This document shows, piece after piece, positions 12,301 to 25,056 of a stretch of DNA of 64,000 nt. The first letter of the stretch is position 1, and every line of letters begins with the position of its first letter. The notes beneath the pieces are model-generated. The model saw only the letters and a list, made by a program, of their open reading frames with translations, was not told the origin of the DNA and did no database searches. The position numbers and the translations under genes were made by a program. Source of the DNA: Aphelocoma coerulescens. Its lineage: Eukaryota > Chordata > Aves > Passeriformes > Corvidae. Where the stretch lies: positions 5,022,924-5,086,923 of the forward strand of contig NC_091023.1 of NCBI RefSeq assembly GCF_041296385.1. Reading direction: 5' to 3'.

Positions 12301-15300
12301 CTTTCATTGTTAATACAACCAAATTCCATAGCAGTAAGGAAAACAGTCTGGCTGAACTCAGAACATAAATTAGCCTCAGAAAATGAGCAAACTGAGCAAG
12401 TACATCGTTGTTTCTAAAGTAAACATTAATAAAATAGAGAAAGCTGTCACACAGGCTTAGGAGACTAATGCTTCCAGCTTCTTTCATCTCTTCTCTGGGC
12501 TCAGGAATTACAGCCCTTTTCTGCATTCCATATTAGGCATCAAGCCAAGATTTTAGAGATGCTCTAAATTCAGTTCCTCAGGTAAGAGTCATTATCATTA
12601 AACATTCCTATTCCCCTGAAAGCAGAACTGCATAGAATTATTCAAGAGCTCAGCTGGCATCTATAAAAAGAGGCACCAAAGATTGTTGTTCCTGCTTAGA
12701 CAAAAATCCCATTTGTAACAAAAGTTCTGATGTCCATTCCTGATTGGCCAAGTGCCCTTTACAGCCCTCCAGTCTGTGCCTCTTTCATCCCAGGGCTGAG
12801 CCTAGGCAGCCCATCCTATCAAAGCAAGAACATGAACACAACCAAGTGTTGGTGTCTGATGTGCTGAGTACACACAGAAGGCAAGGCATTCCATATGTTC
12901 CCAATCACAGATGGAATAGATTTCATTCCAAATGTGGACTCCCCTCAGCAGCTACAGTCCCACTTCTGTTCCTGGCAAGTGTCACAGGAAAGGTCGCACC
13001 TCCTCAGGTGGGTTTATATCTCCCACCAACCAAGGTCATACAGCACAACCAGTAAGAATGACAAAACCTCCTCCCAGCACAGACAGAACCTAACACAGAG
13101 ATCCACCACCCTATCAAGAGCACCAAAAGTCTTTTAGTCTCCAGATTGCTGGAACCTGTGGAAGACCATGCATGGAAAATAAAAGCCTTCAATCTCTTTT
13201 AGTATTAATGAGCAAGACCTCAGCCTTAGCATGCCTAGTAACTAATGCTGCCAGACCACAGATGAAAGCATTGAGGTAAACAAGAATTAGGGCCAGATTC
13301 ATCCAACTTCATTCTACATAAAGCTTCTAAGCTATCTAGCTCAAGGCCTTCACTGGTGGCCAGCTGCCAGGAAGTACCAGAGGGTTTTCCATGGCAAGTG
13401 GTAGTCTTTGGGATCTAGCTAAAGCACACCTAAGACATCCATCCACTGGCTCCTGACCCCAGGGGCTGAACTATGTCCTTCCTCTGGCAACATGAAAAGC
13501 TAATGAGTAGCTAATTCCTTAATTTGTAAGGGCTAATTGACAATTTTGAAGAAATTACATTAAACATGACATTAAAAGTCTTACCTTTTCAGACACAAAA
13601 ACATCTCAAAACCAAACCCCATATTTTTCACTATCTCAGTCTCTGTTGCTGAGAGAATGCACAAAATGTGGAAGTCCAGCAAAGAAATATGAGACAAATG
13701 GGCAGAATTGAATTCCCAGTGCATCAATCTATCTCCTGTTATCACTAATAAACCTCCAATTATTCAACCCATAAGTGGATGCTTCATTTTAGACAGGAGA
13801 TACAGTTTTTGTCTGACATCAGAAAATAGCATCAATATAAATGAAGCACAGTCCTCCTCAGGAACTTACAGCTTTGTGTGCTGCCTCCTGTATTTGTTGC
13901 CTCATCAAGTGTGAAATGGATACCCACCACTCCCTGAATTCCGTTCTGCATGAGCACTGCCAGAAGTTAAATGCCTCTGCCTGCAAGACTGTAGGAGGGA
14001 CAGAGGCAGCTATGCCAGCCTGACAGCAAGCATGTCCACTCAACCTGGAGCACAAGGTGAAGAGACATCTCCAGTGATGGAGAGACATTCCCATCCTAGT
14101 CACAAAACCCTTGATGGGTTACACAAACCTCATGCTTGTCTTGGTTTGTCTTCACTTTACCCAGTCTCACAAGCAACAGCAGTCACAAGGCAGAGGTAAG
14201 ATTATTTTAAGTCACAAATTGGCATTACCTGCAAAAATACTGACTGACATCAAATCTATGTATTAGAAAATTCTTCACTGGAAGCAGGCCAAAGCTGTGC
14301 TACAGATATAGTCTAGCTAACACTGCAGAGTACTTTCCTCCCTACTGGAAAAGTGCTCTACCCGAAAGTTTTCTTCTGCATGTTTGCCTCTTTTTATACA
14401 TTCAAATTAGGAGCTCCCTCTACCCCTGACCAATTAGCTCATGCCTATTTGCATTAAAATAACAGTGAGAAGCTGCCCACTGTAAACCACTGGTATTTCC
14501 TGTTGATGTCACATAAATTCTTATTTCTGTGCACTGAAATGCAGCTAATTTATTTTCCTGATAGCTCACGCTAATTACTTGTTCACAGAGTAAGTCACCA
14601 ATTTCAAATGCTTTTCCTTGAAAGCCAGGAGATCCATAGGTGATCCATACATCAAACAGATAAATTGCATCTACTTCCTGTGGTTATTAAGTCTAAATAA
14701 AGGCAAAGACATTAAAATTAAATTCAAAGTGGAATATCAAAGATAGCATGAATAATTTTATGCAAAGTAACAGTGCATATAGAAGAAAGTGAGTGCAGAT
14801 AAGAGACACTCCCAGCTTACGTAGTATGTATCACAACTGCTACTTATCAACAACTGTATTCACAAGCTGAAGAAGGAAAACTGATTTAATCAGTCATAAG
14901 AAGAGCTAATTACACAATCCCCTTCCAGAGAATGAGGCTCTCAGAATGCAACTGAGATACCTGATGTGAAAATCACTATTTTAGATAGTTTTAAGAGTTG
15001 AGCAGAGCAAGCTCTAGTGAGTCAGAACTAACTTTGCAGGCAAATTAGCTTTTAATTTTCAATGTCACTTTATATTATGCAAGTGTTTTGGAAACTTTCT
15101 TTTTCCTTAAGATAACATCTTCTCACCTGCATACTGTTCCTTCTTGCAGGAGGTGATTTCAGTTCATGGCAATACAAGCAGAATAAGACCCACTGGAATA
15201 TTTACATTTTAAGTCCAGGCACACTTCTAAGGTTTCCCTTTGGAAAAGTAGAAGCTAATTGAAGTCAGCTAGAAGCAGGGTACCCTGAAAGCTGTAAAAC

Positions 15301-17218
15301 ACAAGGATTGGATCCACTTTGAGCACACAACACCTCTGTGCTGACAAAGGTCTGATGACCTCCATCCAGCAAACCTCAGTTCTACCCTCTTGGCAGTTTA
15401 GCTAAACCTGAATCTGCAGGAGCTACACAGACATGGCAGCAGAGGGTACAGCCTCGTGCTGTTTATGGAGCAGAGGCCAGTGGCAGAGTGTTGAAAGGTG
15501 ATCCAAGTCAAAGTCCTGCAGCCAAGTCACAGGTTTATTACAGGATGACCTATACTGAGTTGAAGGTGCCTCCAACAGAGGTGGAGGTTTCTGGAGAACA
15601 GAGAGAATACATCTCTATGTCAAAAGCTTTCATGAGTCCAGTAAAATTCAAGGATTTCTTCCCACATACCTTAACAAATCAATCCAAAATGGCAGGTTGT
15701 ATTTGGAGCACATGAAATGGTGTTTAGAAATAGGAAAGTAATAATGGAGAAGGTTTGGGAGGGGAACAGAGCTGACTGAAGCTGGTGATGTATGGGTGGC
15801 AGGATGAGGAAATCATTGTGTTCAGGAATCTGGGTTCACACCTGCAAATCCACAATAGGCAGACTGGAGAGTGACTGTGCAAGCAGAAAAGGTGGGAGCA
15901 CAAATGAAGGAGTAGACTTTGGACAGCGTAGGGGAGAACATAACACCGACAAAGATCCAGGACCTGTTACTCTTACACACCCAGAGCAGCCAAGAGGTCA
16001 TCCACCTGAAAACAACACATCCAGCATTTGCTACTGTCATCTGCAGATTTAACTTCTCAATCAGAAATACCAACCAGACACCAAATCCTATTCTCTCACT
16101 CATGTCACAAGTCACGGGCACTGCAGAATATGTCAATTTATTACCCAGAAGCCAGGGGACAGGGAGGTCACACCAAAACAAGACAGTAAAACATTTTCCT
16201 GTTTTAACCATAACTAATTGCTTATGTGGATTTGATGACAAAGCTTTAGATTGCTCTTCATGAACAGGCTGCCCAACCCTGAAATTCTGGCTGATGGAAA
16301 TGTTTCTGAACAACTCAGGATGCCTACCATACCTGCAGCCATCAAACACTTGCCAACTGGACACACCAGCTAACAGGGTGAACACACTGTGGAACTGGGG
16401 AGCTGCAATGTGGAACTGAGCAGATTTTGCCTGGCCAAAGTAGCTTGTGTGTCGAACACCTCATGCTGCTGAATGATAGAGTTGGACTTCCTGTATTAGC
16501 CAAGATGGCATCCTACAATAGGGATGATGACATTTTTGCATTTGGCATTTTCTGCTTCTGAATCACATCAAATTTTCCACTGTGGTGTCAAGAGAGATTT
16601 CTATCTACTTCCACTGGAAGAAGACAGATAAGGACAGCAGTTTTATACCTTTGTTATCTTTATAAAAAGGTTAGCTTGCCAACTGCCTTCGTTTTTTACC
16701 AAAGGCAATGTACAGCTCAACAGAATATATATCAAAGTTTCAAGTGATTCCTTCACCTTTTCTGCTGTGCTGTCACTTGACATTTGCATCAGAGGTGGTC
16801 CTAATCAAAAAAGAAAACTTGTTTTCTCTATATTGCCCTGTGAGACACAAAAAGAAAAAGTTCACCAGACAGATGAACTGAAAGCAACCAACACTTCTTC
16901 CCTGGTTGAAGTTCCTTGATCTGGAAAGATTACTTCAGGTTGGGGTTATCTGCAAAAATCCCTTTGCTCCAAGAAAACGTATATAAAAATGGCTTTTAAA
17001 GACAAATATTTCTTCTTAAGGTCTTCCCCAACTTCTAACATGAAAAACTGCCTGGGAACTTGTTTTAATTATACTCCATATTTTGTTTATTCAACCATAA
17101 CCACATCCTGTGGACAAAAGCCATCCAAGGCTTTCACCCACTGTGCCCAGATCAGCAATATAGATATGCTATCACTATTCAAGAGAACTCCCTTCCTAGG
17201 AAGGAGAAGGATGCATTT

Positions 17219-17292
17219 TATCTAATAAATGGTATCTAATAATAAATAATGTCATCTAATAATAATTAGATAATGGCATCTAATAATAAATC
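17219..17292. repeat. AT-rich tandem repeat with a TCTAATAATAAAT core
   Basis: Three to four imperfect units sharing tctaataataa, separated by atggtat or atgtca-type spacers, lie within about 74 bp. It may be a minisatellite seed. Confidence 0.7.
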
Positions 17293-19649
17293 TTGACCAT
17301 CTTTCTTTTCACTTGCCACAATTAAAGGCCAAGTTTACAAAATATTTTTCATTATTTGGTTTTATTAAAGATAAACAGTAAGTTACCAGTTGCTGCTGTT
17401 GATGCTTCTGCTTTGAGCTCCAGCAATAGTACAGGTTCTGTAATTCTAATCTGCCAGTATTTACAGGGTGACCAGTTTGTGCTAGGGTCACAGAACCCTG
17501 AAGGGAGCAGCAGCTTTCTCAGGCAGAACAGCTGGCACAGATATAAGCAGATAAAATATTAAGATGATGATCTTAACATTGCAAATTTCTACACAAAATG
17601 GAAATCCTTCCAATCTGGTTCCCTTCCTACATATGCAAAATAAAAGCATCAGGAAACAGACTATTGCATCAAACCTTAAAAAAGAAAATCAACCTTTTTT
17701 GTTTTGCTTAACTATATTTTTAAAATTCAGATATTCAATGGACAATTAGCAAGCTTGGTGTTTGGGAAGCACTAATTATGAGCCTTATATGTATTGCTCA
17801 TATACAACAGTATCTGGAAAGTTGATAAACAAATAAACATTCCTGAAATCTCAAAAGATTAAATCCATCAAAACACCTAAAAGTAGTGGATTCTGTGCAA
17901 GTCCTGCCCTACCTTCCTACAGGGGGACCTGGAGTGCATGGTTCAGTTGTGGTGCAGGGACTGGGGCTGCCTTTACTTGCATTCTGTGTAATCTGTACGA
18001 GCCACTGTGAGAAGTGGAGCTTTTTGTCAATGCAACCAGGAAAGACCTTCCTTATCTGCAGTCAGACTGTGGTGATTTTTGGATCATGCTGGATACACAG
18101 ACTGCATTAGAAAGAGCATGGCTTTTACTAAGCACATACCAGCCTCTCTGTGCACTTTTAACAGAGAAAAACCCATCAAATATCTGATTAAAAGCATTGA
18201 AATAATCTCCCACCGTGTTCAAGATGCACAGGAGGGGGGAGGAACTCCTCCCACAGATCCAGGCACTAGAGGAAAGAACCCTGCAGAGCTCAGTTCCGAG
18301 ATGCAAGATGTGGCTTCCCTCACTGCTCTGAAGTTCCTTATCTTCTGACTCTTCTTGGCATGAAGCTGAGAAGCTCCTGTAGCAACAGGCTGTGAAAACA
18401 CTCTGATCTAAGGCAAACAGATCCAACATTCTTTCTTCTCTTCCTTCCCACAGCAGAGGAGCTATCTTGGGGAAAATGCAGGGTGGCCTGGCAGCAGCAG
18501 AAAGGACACTAGGAATGAAATCTGCCAATATTACTCACTTCTTCTCTCTAAGTTCATCTTCATTAACTCTTCAAATACTCCTCTTTTCCCCGTGGTCAGT
18601 GGGAAATATCTGGCTACAGTCCCTGACATTTCCAGCTACAATGTTCAAATGGATAAGTCTTCTTTCCTACCCTTTTCAAAATAGTAGGTACTCACAAGCT
18701 CTCCCATGAATTAGAAATACAGGGTAAAAAAGACTGAGCAGAGGTGTTACTGCTCTGCACTGGTGCTAATCAGTGGCACACCAGCTGTGTCGGAGGCAGC
18801 TATTGTAGCTGGGGATCCCATCTTTTGTGATGTTCAGTAATGCTCTGTGTCCAAACACTGGGTATTGTCCTACACAATTCTTTCAATATTAGCTCAAAAC
18901 AACTAATTCAAGATCTCTATGCCTTCCAAATGGAGTGAAGAAGCTGAAGAACGAATATTATGTATGCCTGAATGCTGAGAACAGTCCTCTTCCTTTCTCA
19001 CCCATCGTCCTTCTGATCCTTCTGTACAGAACAAAGCTGCTCTGCTGTGGATGTGTCAATACAACCATTTCCATGACAACAGCCTAGGATGTGCCAAATA
19101 TAGACATTTGACTTCAACAAACAGAGAAGGAAGAGACACATGACTAGAGGGTGTTCTGCTGCACTGCATTTAAACCCAATTCCTTCCTGATGGCTGTGGG
19201 CAAACACTCAGAGAAGAATTAATGGGGGCTCTTTGGGATAACAGTGCTCTCAACCTCATTTCTGCCCCCCATGCTTTCTCCTGCTGCAGAAGGCAGGGAG
19301 CCAGCTAGCTAGCTTCACCCTAAGTTCTCCAACACAGAGACAAACAGCTGAGCATTAACTGCTGATGAAGAAAGGTTTGAATTCTGTTTCACACCCTCAT
19401 TTTTAAAGAGCTGAGGTTCGTACACTCATTTTATTTCACCAGAAATAAAGATAGAAGACTGCCACAAACAAAGAAAGACTTCTTAAGTCACTTCAACAGG
19501 ATTCATCAGCATTTTTCTTCTCCTAGCGAAGTGAGGTTCACACAGCAGGAAGGACTCCTGTGGAGCACTGCAAACAGCCTCACTCACTGAAGAAACCCCA
19601 TTACAGTGCAGAACATGACCTGAGGTCCTTCTGACAGCTGTTGCCTCAC

Positions 19650-19777
19650 CATAGAATCATCACAGAATGGGTTGGGATGGACCTTAAAGTTCCCCTAGCT
19701 CCAACTTCTTGCCACAGGCAGGGATGCCACCAGTTAGGCTAGGTTGCCCAGGACCCCACCCAGCCTGGCATGGAATA
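19650..19777 (-). mobile_element. CR1 LINE short 3' fragment, reverse orientation
   Basis: The sequence begins atagaatcatcacagaatgggttgggatggaccttaaagtt and contains gccacaggcagggatgccacc and aggttgcccagga, matching the reversed terminal ~125 bp of CR1. It is strongly 5'-truncated. Confidence 0.88.
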
Positions 19778-21432
19778 CTCTACATGTTATAAGACAAAAC
19801 ACAAGCACCTTGCTCTTCTTCTTGCACTGTAGCATCATCCCAGCACAATGATGATCTAGAACCACACAGTGTGTGAACTGCACACGTTTTTAACATCAAT
19901 TCATTTAAAAGTGAATTAGTGAAAGACCCACTAAGACACTTCCAGCACAGGGCTCTGAGATCCTGAATCAGAGCTATGCAGGGAGCCAGGAAATTCCAAC
20001 CTGCAGCAGAGTTCAAACTCTTTCTGTGGCCCTTTTAAGGTACTTGAAGCAATGTTTTTGGTCTATGGCCCAGCTCTGTTTTCCTTTTGATTGTCTTACA
20101 GACAGCACTTAGCAACCCACACAACCCCCTCGTATTTAGGTTTTATAGGAGAGGAAAACAGAGCAGGAATGTAGGTAATGTGCCTGCCTGCCTGCCACAG
20201 AGAGCACACAGAGTTAGTGATTGCCAAAATCCCTTTCCTCACAGCATTCCTGTCTACTTCCAGACTCTGTGTCAAGGAACTCCCAAAGTCTTGCTGCCTC
20301 AGGTGCTTTGTCAAGAAGAAAGTAGTTGAGACCAGTGCTTCCAGGAGAAAACCCTATTTTAATGGCAATGCTTTAAATTGTCTAAGAAAATTGTTAGATC
20401 AAAACCCTTTGAGCACAACAGGCTGAACAACAAGAAAAGATATTCACAACCAAGGGATGTTGTGTTTAAACAGGGTTATCCAGGGAATTTTCTCACAAGG
20501 GCTCATTCTAACCAGCACACTGGCCTCTCACATAGATTTCTGGGATTAATAATTAGAGTATTGCAGCAAAAAACTGTAGGCTGTTGTGGCCAACATGGCA
20601 GGTCCCTTCTGTGCTATGACTTATTACTTACAGAGTACTATAAATAGTGGGACTGAATGAGTCTGTACATAGTGCAGAAACCACATACAAGGCTTGCTCA
20701 AAGAGCACACAGCCTCAGTGCTTTCCAAGGATACTTCAGACAAGGCTTCACCTTTGCATAAACTATTTGTACAACCAGGACCCTCCCACATGTGCACCAA
20801 AGCCTGGCCTGAGGCCATGGTCCAGCTGATATCTGACATTACCCTCAGAAAAACAAAAGCAGCACTGATCGGGTGCTCATACCCCACGTCCCACTGGTAA
20901 GCTTTGCAAGTGTGGAAACATGCAGCAAGAGGCCACCACAAAACCCTCCACCAACAAAATATCCCACACCATGCAATTCATACCCTAAAAGAATCCAACA
21001 CTGCTTCAGAGATTTAGGCACCAAACCCTGTCTGTACAGGCACACGTCACCAATGAACCATCAGCTACAATATTGCTGCAATTAAGCAGCTCTGACCTGT
21101 CTTGGCTTCTCAAAGCTTCCTCTCCAGCTATGTGCTCAGCTGATCAATAGGAAGCAACTTGTGAATCCTGCAATGATCCAACTGTCAGCAAACCCTGGCC
21201 CTCAGGACTAAGGCAGGAAAAATTTGCTTCTGCTTTGTGTTTTCAGAAAATTTAATCTCCCTACCTGCCTTGCCAAAAGAAAGCACCTGACAGATAAAGC
21301 TGCAGATGTGATACCAGTTGCTCTGCTACCCACAGGCAGAAAGATGATCATTAGCGTGGTTAGGAGTCCAGAAAACACACTGCATTAAACTCAGCCAGGA
21401 CTCCAAGGCAAATGAGACTGCAAGGAACATCT

Positions 21433-21832
21433 GGATGTACTGGAGTGGGTCCAGCTAAAGGTCAGACACGTTTAAGGCATTGAAGCACCGGACATAGAGA
21501 GGCTGAGGGAGCTTGGACGCTTCAGCATGGAGAAGGCTCAGGGAGATCTTAACAATGTGTATATGTACCTCATGAGGGAGGTGTAGAAGACATAGACTCT
21601 GATCTGGTGGCCAATAAAAGGGCAAGAAGAAATAGCTATAAACCATAGTACAGTAAATTCTATTCCAATATAAACTTTTTTTACACTAAGGGTAGCCATA
21701 GCCTAAAAGAGGCTGCAGAGTCTCCATTCCTGGAGATATTCAAACTTGACTGCTCATACAGGTGACCCTGGTTAGAGCATGGGAGTAGGACTAGACAGTC
21801 TCAGTGGCACCTAAAGCATTCTGAGATTCAGG
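21433..21832 (+). mobile_element. Old CR1 LINE fragment, forward orientation
   Basis: Degraded but recognisable CR1 3' region. It has tactggagtgggtccag near the start, then agaggctgagggagcttgg and agaaggctcagggagatctt. Later come ggctgcagagtctccattcctggagatattcaaac and actagacagtctcagtggcacct near the end. Heavy divergence suggests an old insertion. Confidence 0.78.
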
Positions 21833-24800
21833 CTGGGAAGAAGACCTGTTTAGAAGCCCTCAAGCAAAACTAGAAACTTCTACAGCAGGTAAAGTTTTCA
21901 GGAGTAGCCCATGGCAGAGGATGCTTCAGCTCTCCAGGACTCTGGAAACTAGAGCGTGATTAAGGAAAATCAGTGTCAACCATACAATTCAGCTTCCTTG
22001 CAAAGTACAGCCACGCAGGGGGAAACCTCCATCCTCCCTGCTGCCTGATGAGAAGGGAAAAGGATCGATGTTCCAGCCAGCACAGCAAACCACACAAGCC
22101 AAGGTGCCATCAAAAACATTTGTCATGAGGTTGGGAAGTAACTGGAAGAAGTTACTCCTGCTCTAACCTGCTTCCAGTTTGCACCTAGCCAAGACTCATC
22201 TTCCTCTGAGCACTTAAGAATTGCTGAACTGCCCCTTCTTTACTTAGTATGATAAAGGAATTGGGTCACAGTCAGCTGTGAAGCTAAAGCACTGGTGCCA
22301 CTGCAAGTCAGTGAACACCTCAAGAGAAGTGAAAAGCAGAAGAATGGGTGCTTGGTCCTCTGACAAGTGGGCAGAATGGTTCTCCTCTTCCCTCTATTTG
22401 CACAATATTCCCAAAAAACCATAAATCATCCTCTGTTTTTCCTTACTGCCACTGGAAAAATCTGTGCAATCAAGATTCATTTTTCAAAAATGAAAACTGA
22501 AAGAAAGAAAGGTAGCACCTGAGAGGAAGACAGAATACCAGGATGCAGGTCCCACCTTTATTCAGAAAAAAAACATGTATTTGGCCAAGCAGCCTTTCAG
22601 GACTTTGATGCAGCAGTGCTCACACTCATCTACATTTGTGATTTCATAGACATCAAGAAGGATTTAGATGAGTCAAGACTAATGACCTGGCCATAATTAA
22701 TTCAGTGTATTTTTAAATAATTCTGTTCAAGTGTCAAGTCACAGGCTTGAAACACTGTGACATTTCTTTTTCTTACCCTTGGAAGTATTTTTTTTTCCTT
22801 CTGAAAGCTAAGTTCTCCAGATCAGAGGAGTTATCTGGATTAGACACTCACAAGTGGCTGCCTAAAAGATGCATAAGCTGTCCTACATACAATTACTTTG
22901 GAGACTTCCTCTAGTGGCTCAAAGATGATGGTCAAGTGGCATTTGGGGCCAAGCAGGAGTCCCCAGCTATGCAGTGTGTGCTCTCAAGTGAGCCACAAAA
23001 AGCAGCATGAACACAGGTGAGCATTATACCACCAACTGTGACTACAGATGCACAGAAGAAAACCTGACCAATCCCCCAGAACTCAGCCTATGCAGAGTAC
23101 TGACAGTAAAACAGCATGAAATAGGACTACCAGGCCCTAGATTTATGACAGCATAGAAATTGTGGTGAAGCTCAGAATTGGGACCAAAAATAGCCCAAAT
23201 TAAATTATTGTGTGTTCTCCAAAGAGAAATGACAGATCCAATCAACAAGTTTCAGTACAGATGGGTTCTGCACATTTTTTAATTTATTCAGGCTTTTAAG
23301 GCTGATAAGAATGCCACATTTCAAATTGATCCAAATCCACTGTTTTCGGGGTATTAGTAACGCTGTGTTTTCATAATAAACTCTCTTAAAAGGTTTATTG
23401 TCAAAGCTTCTTTCAGGCATGCATAGTAGGTTTTTGCCTTGAGCAGGATGTACCATCAGTGACCTCAAGCTGACACACAGCTCTGCTCAGGGAGAGGGCC
23501 CTCCTGCCAGAGCACCAGGCAAGTCAGCAGGAGCTGAGCCAACCCAGTGCTTCAAACAACAGCTCCAGCATCCAGGCTGTTATTCTCTTATCCAGGTCAC
23601 TCTGTATTGTCAGAAACTGAGACACTTCCAATACAGCCACACAACAGAGTCTACGAGCAGTTTGCCTGGTGCAGGACTGGAAACAGCCCAGTGCCTTACT
23701 CTTGGATCATACACCTGCCTGCAGCACCTGGCTGTCACCTCCCAACTGCAGACACTTCACAGCTGGAACCAAGCTCACATCTGAACACTGCAGGCATGTA
23801 TTTTTCGGATGAACTCTGAACTGGCCACTTGAGCACACAGGGCTGCTGGCTTGTGTGATTCTCTAGAGCTGCACTGTGTCCCAGAGCAGGCAGTGTAACA
23901 GAATATGGTCGCTGCCCTGAGAGCCAGCGAGGGAAGTCACAGCACAGAAGCAGCTCCAGCAGCCCTTGGGGTGCTCCTGTTCAGCAGATGAGACTGATTC
24001 TCACTGCTTGCTGCACCTTCCTGCTACAGCTGAGCCTTTAGTTCCCAAACAGTTTGCGTTGGGTTTGTTTAAATTCAATAATTATGTAGACAGCTTTTCC
24101 TCCTTTGAACTTGTATGTGCCTTGACATCTGTAAAGACCCCTGCATGGAATAACATTAATGACAGCTCCAAGAACAGGGAGCCATGGCCAGTAGGTGCAT
24201 AGGCCCTGTTTGTAGTCTTCCTTTGCCTCTTAGACCACTCCATGAACTGCTGTTTCCAAATGCCAAGGATGTCTTTTTGCATGTATGTTCAAGTAGAGAT
24301 CTTGGCTCATTAAGAGCTGAGAGCTTTTCACACCTGGCCTGGAAAGATTCCACTGGCCAAGGGAGAGCACAGTAGCTTAATCCTACACATTAAAACAGGT
24401 AATTTTGTGTTAACATTGAACCTCCTAGCACACTGCCTTTTTTCCTGCATTTTTAGGGACACTTCAATTAAAAAAAAAAAAAAAAGAAAAGAGCCTAATT
24501 CAAAACTACTTAATGGAAACTATTTCCATTAGCCAAAAGGAAAACTCTAGCAATTTCACTCCCACATAGAAATAAATCTCTGCCAACTGTTTAGAAAACA
24601 TCATTAGTCTTATCTTTCTTTATTCTCAACATGAAACATTCGGATGCCTTTATAATGATTTTTTAAATTTATTTTAAAGAAAATAAAAATAAAATCAAAG
24701 TTCTGCATTTACCTCATGTTCCTGACACAAAAACTTATTTTTCAAGTTATTTTAGAAATACTTATGTGTAATTTACCTTCCAAAGCAAGAAGATGGTTCC

Positions 24801-24989
24801 ATGTACCTTAACAGTACATTTGAAATGGATTTCAAATTACTTATTTAGGCATTTATCAGATCCTTTAAGAAGGATTCTAAAAGAAGAATTAGCCATTGGT
24901 AGACAAAAAAAATTTTAGAGCCCACACCTAGAAATGCTTGTTTTCGAGAAACCTCACTGAGGACTCTTCTAAGCTTAACTAATGAATAA

Positions 24990-25056
24990 CTGTGTATGTG
25001 TGCATACATATATATATATATATGTGCATGGGTGTGTATATATATACACATATGCA
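24990..25056. repeat. TA/TG microsatellite
   Basis: Alternating tg and ta dinucleotides (gtgtatgtgtgcatacatatatatatat ...) form an imperfect, partly palindromic alternating purine-pyrimidine run in the intron. Confidence 0.9.

Noticed and set aside
18052..18528. Minus-strand 158-codon frame in the large intron
   Set aside because: No convincing acceptor or donor flanks it, no homology is recognised, and a shorter plus-strand frame overlaps it. Treated as chance.
22150..22205. Minus-strand SEEDE-like peptide that might be the acidic segment before the ASEF SH3 domain
   Set aside because: There is no polypyrimidine acceptor and the following codons do not resemble the APC-binding core or SH3 domain.
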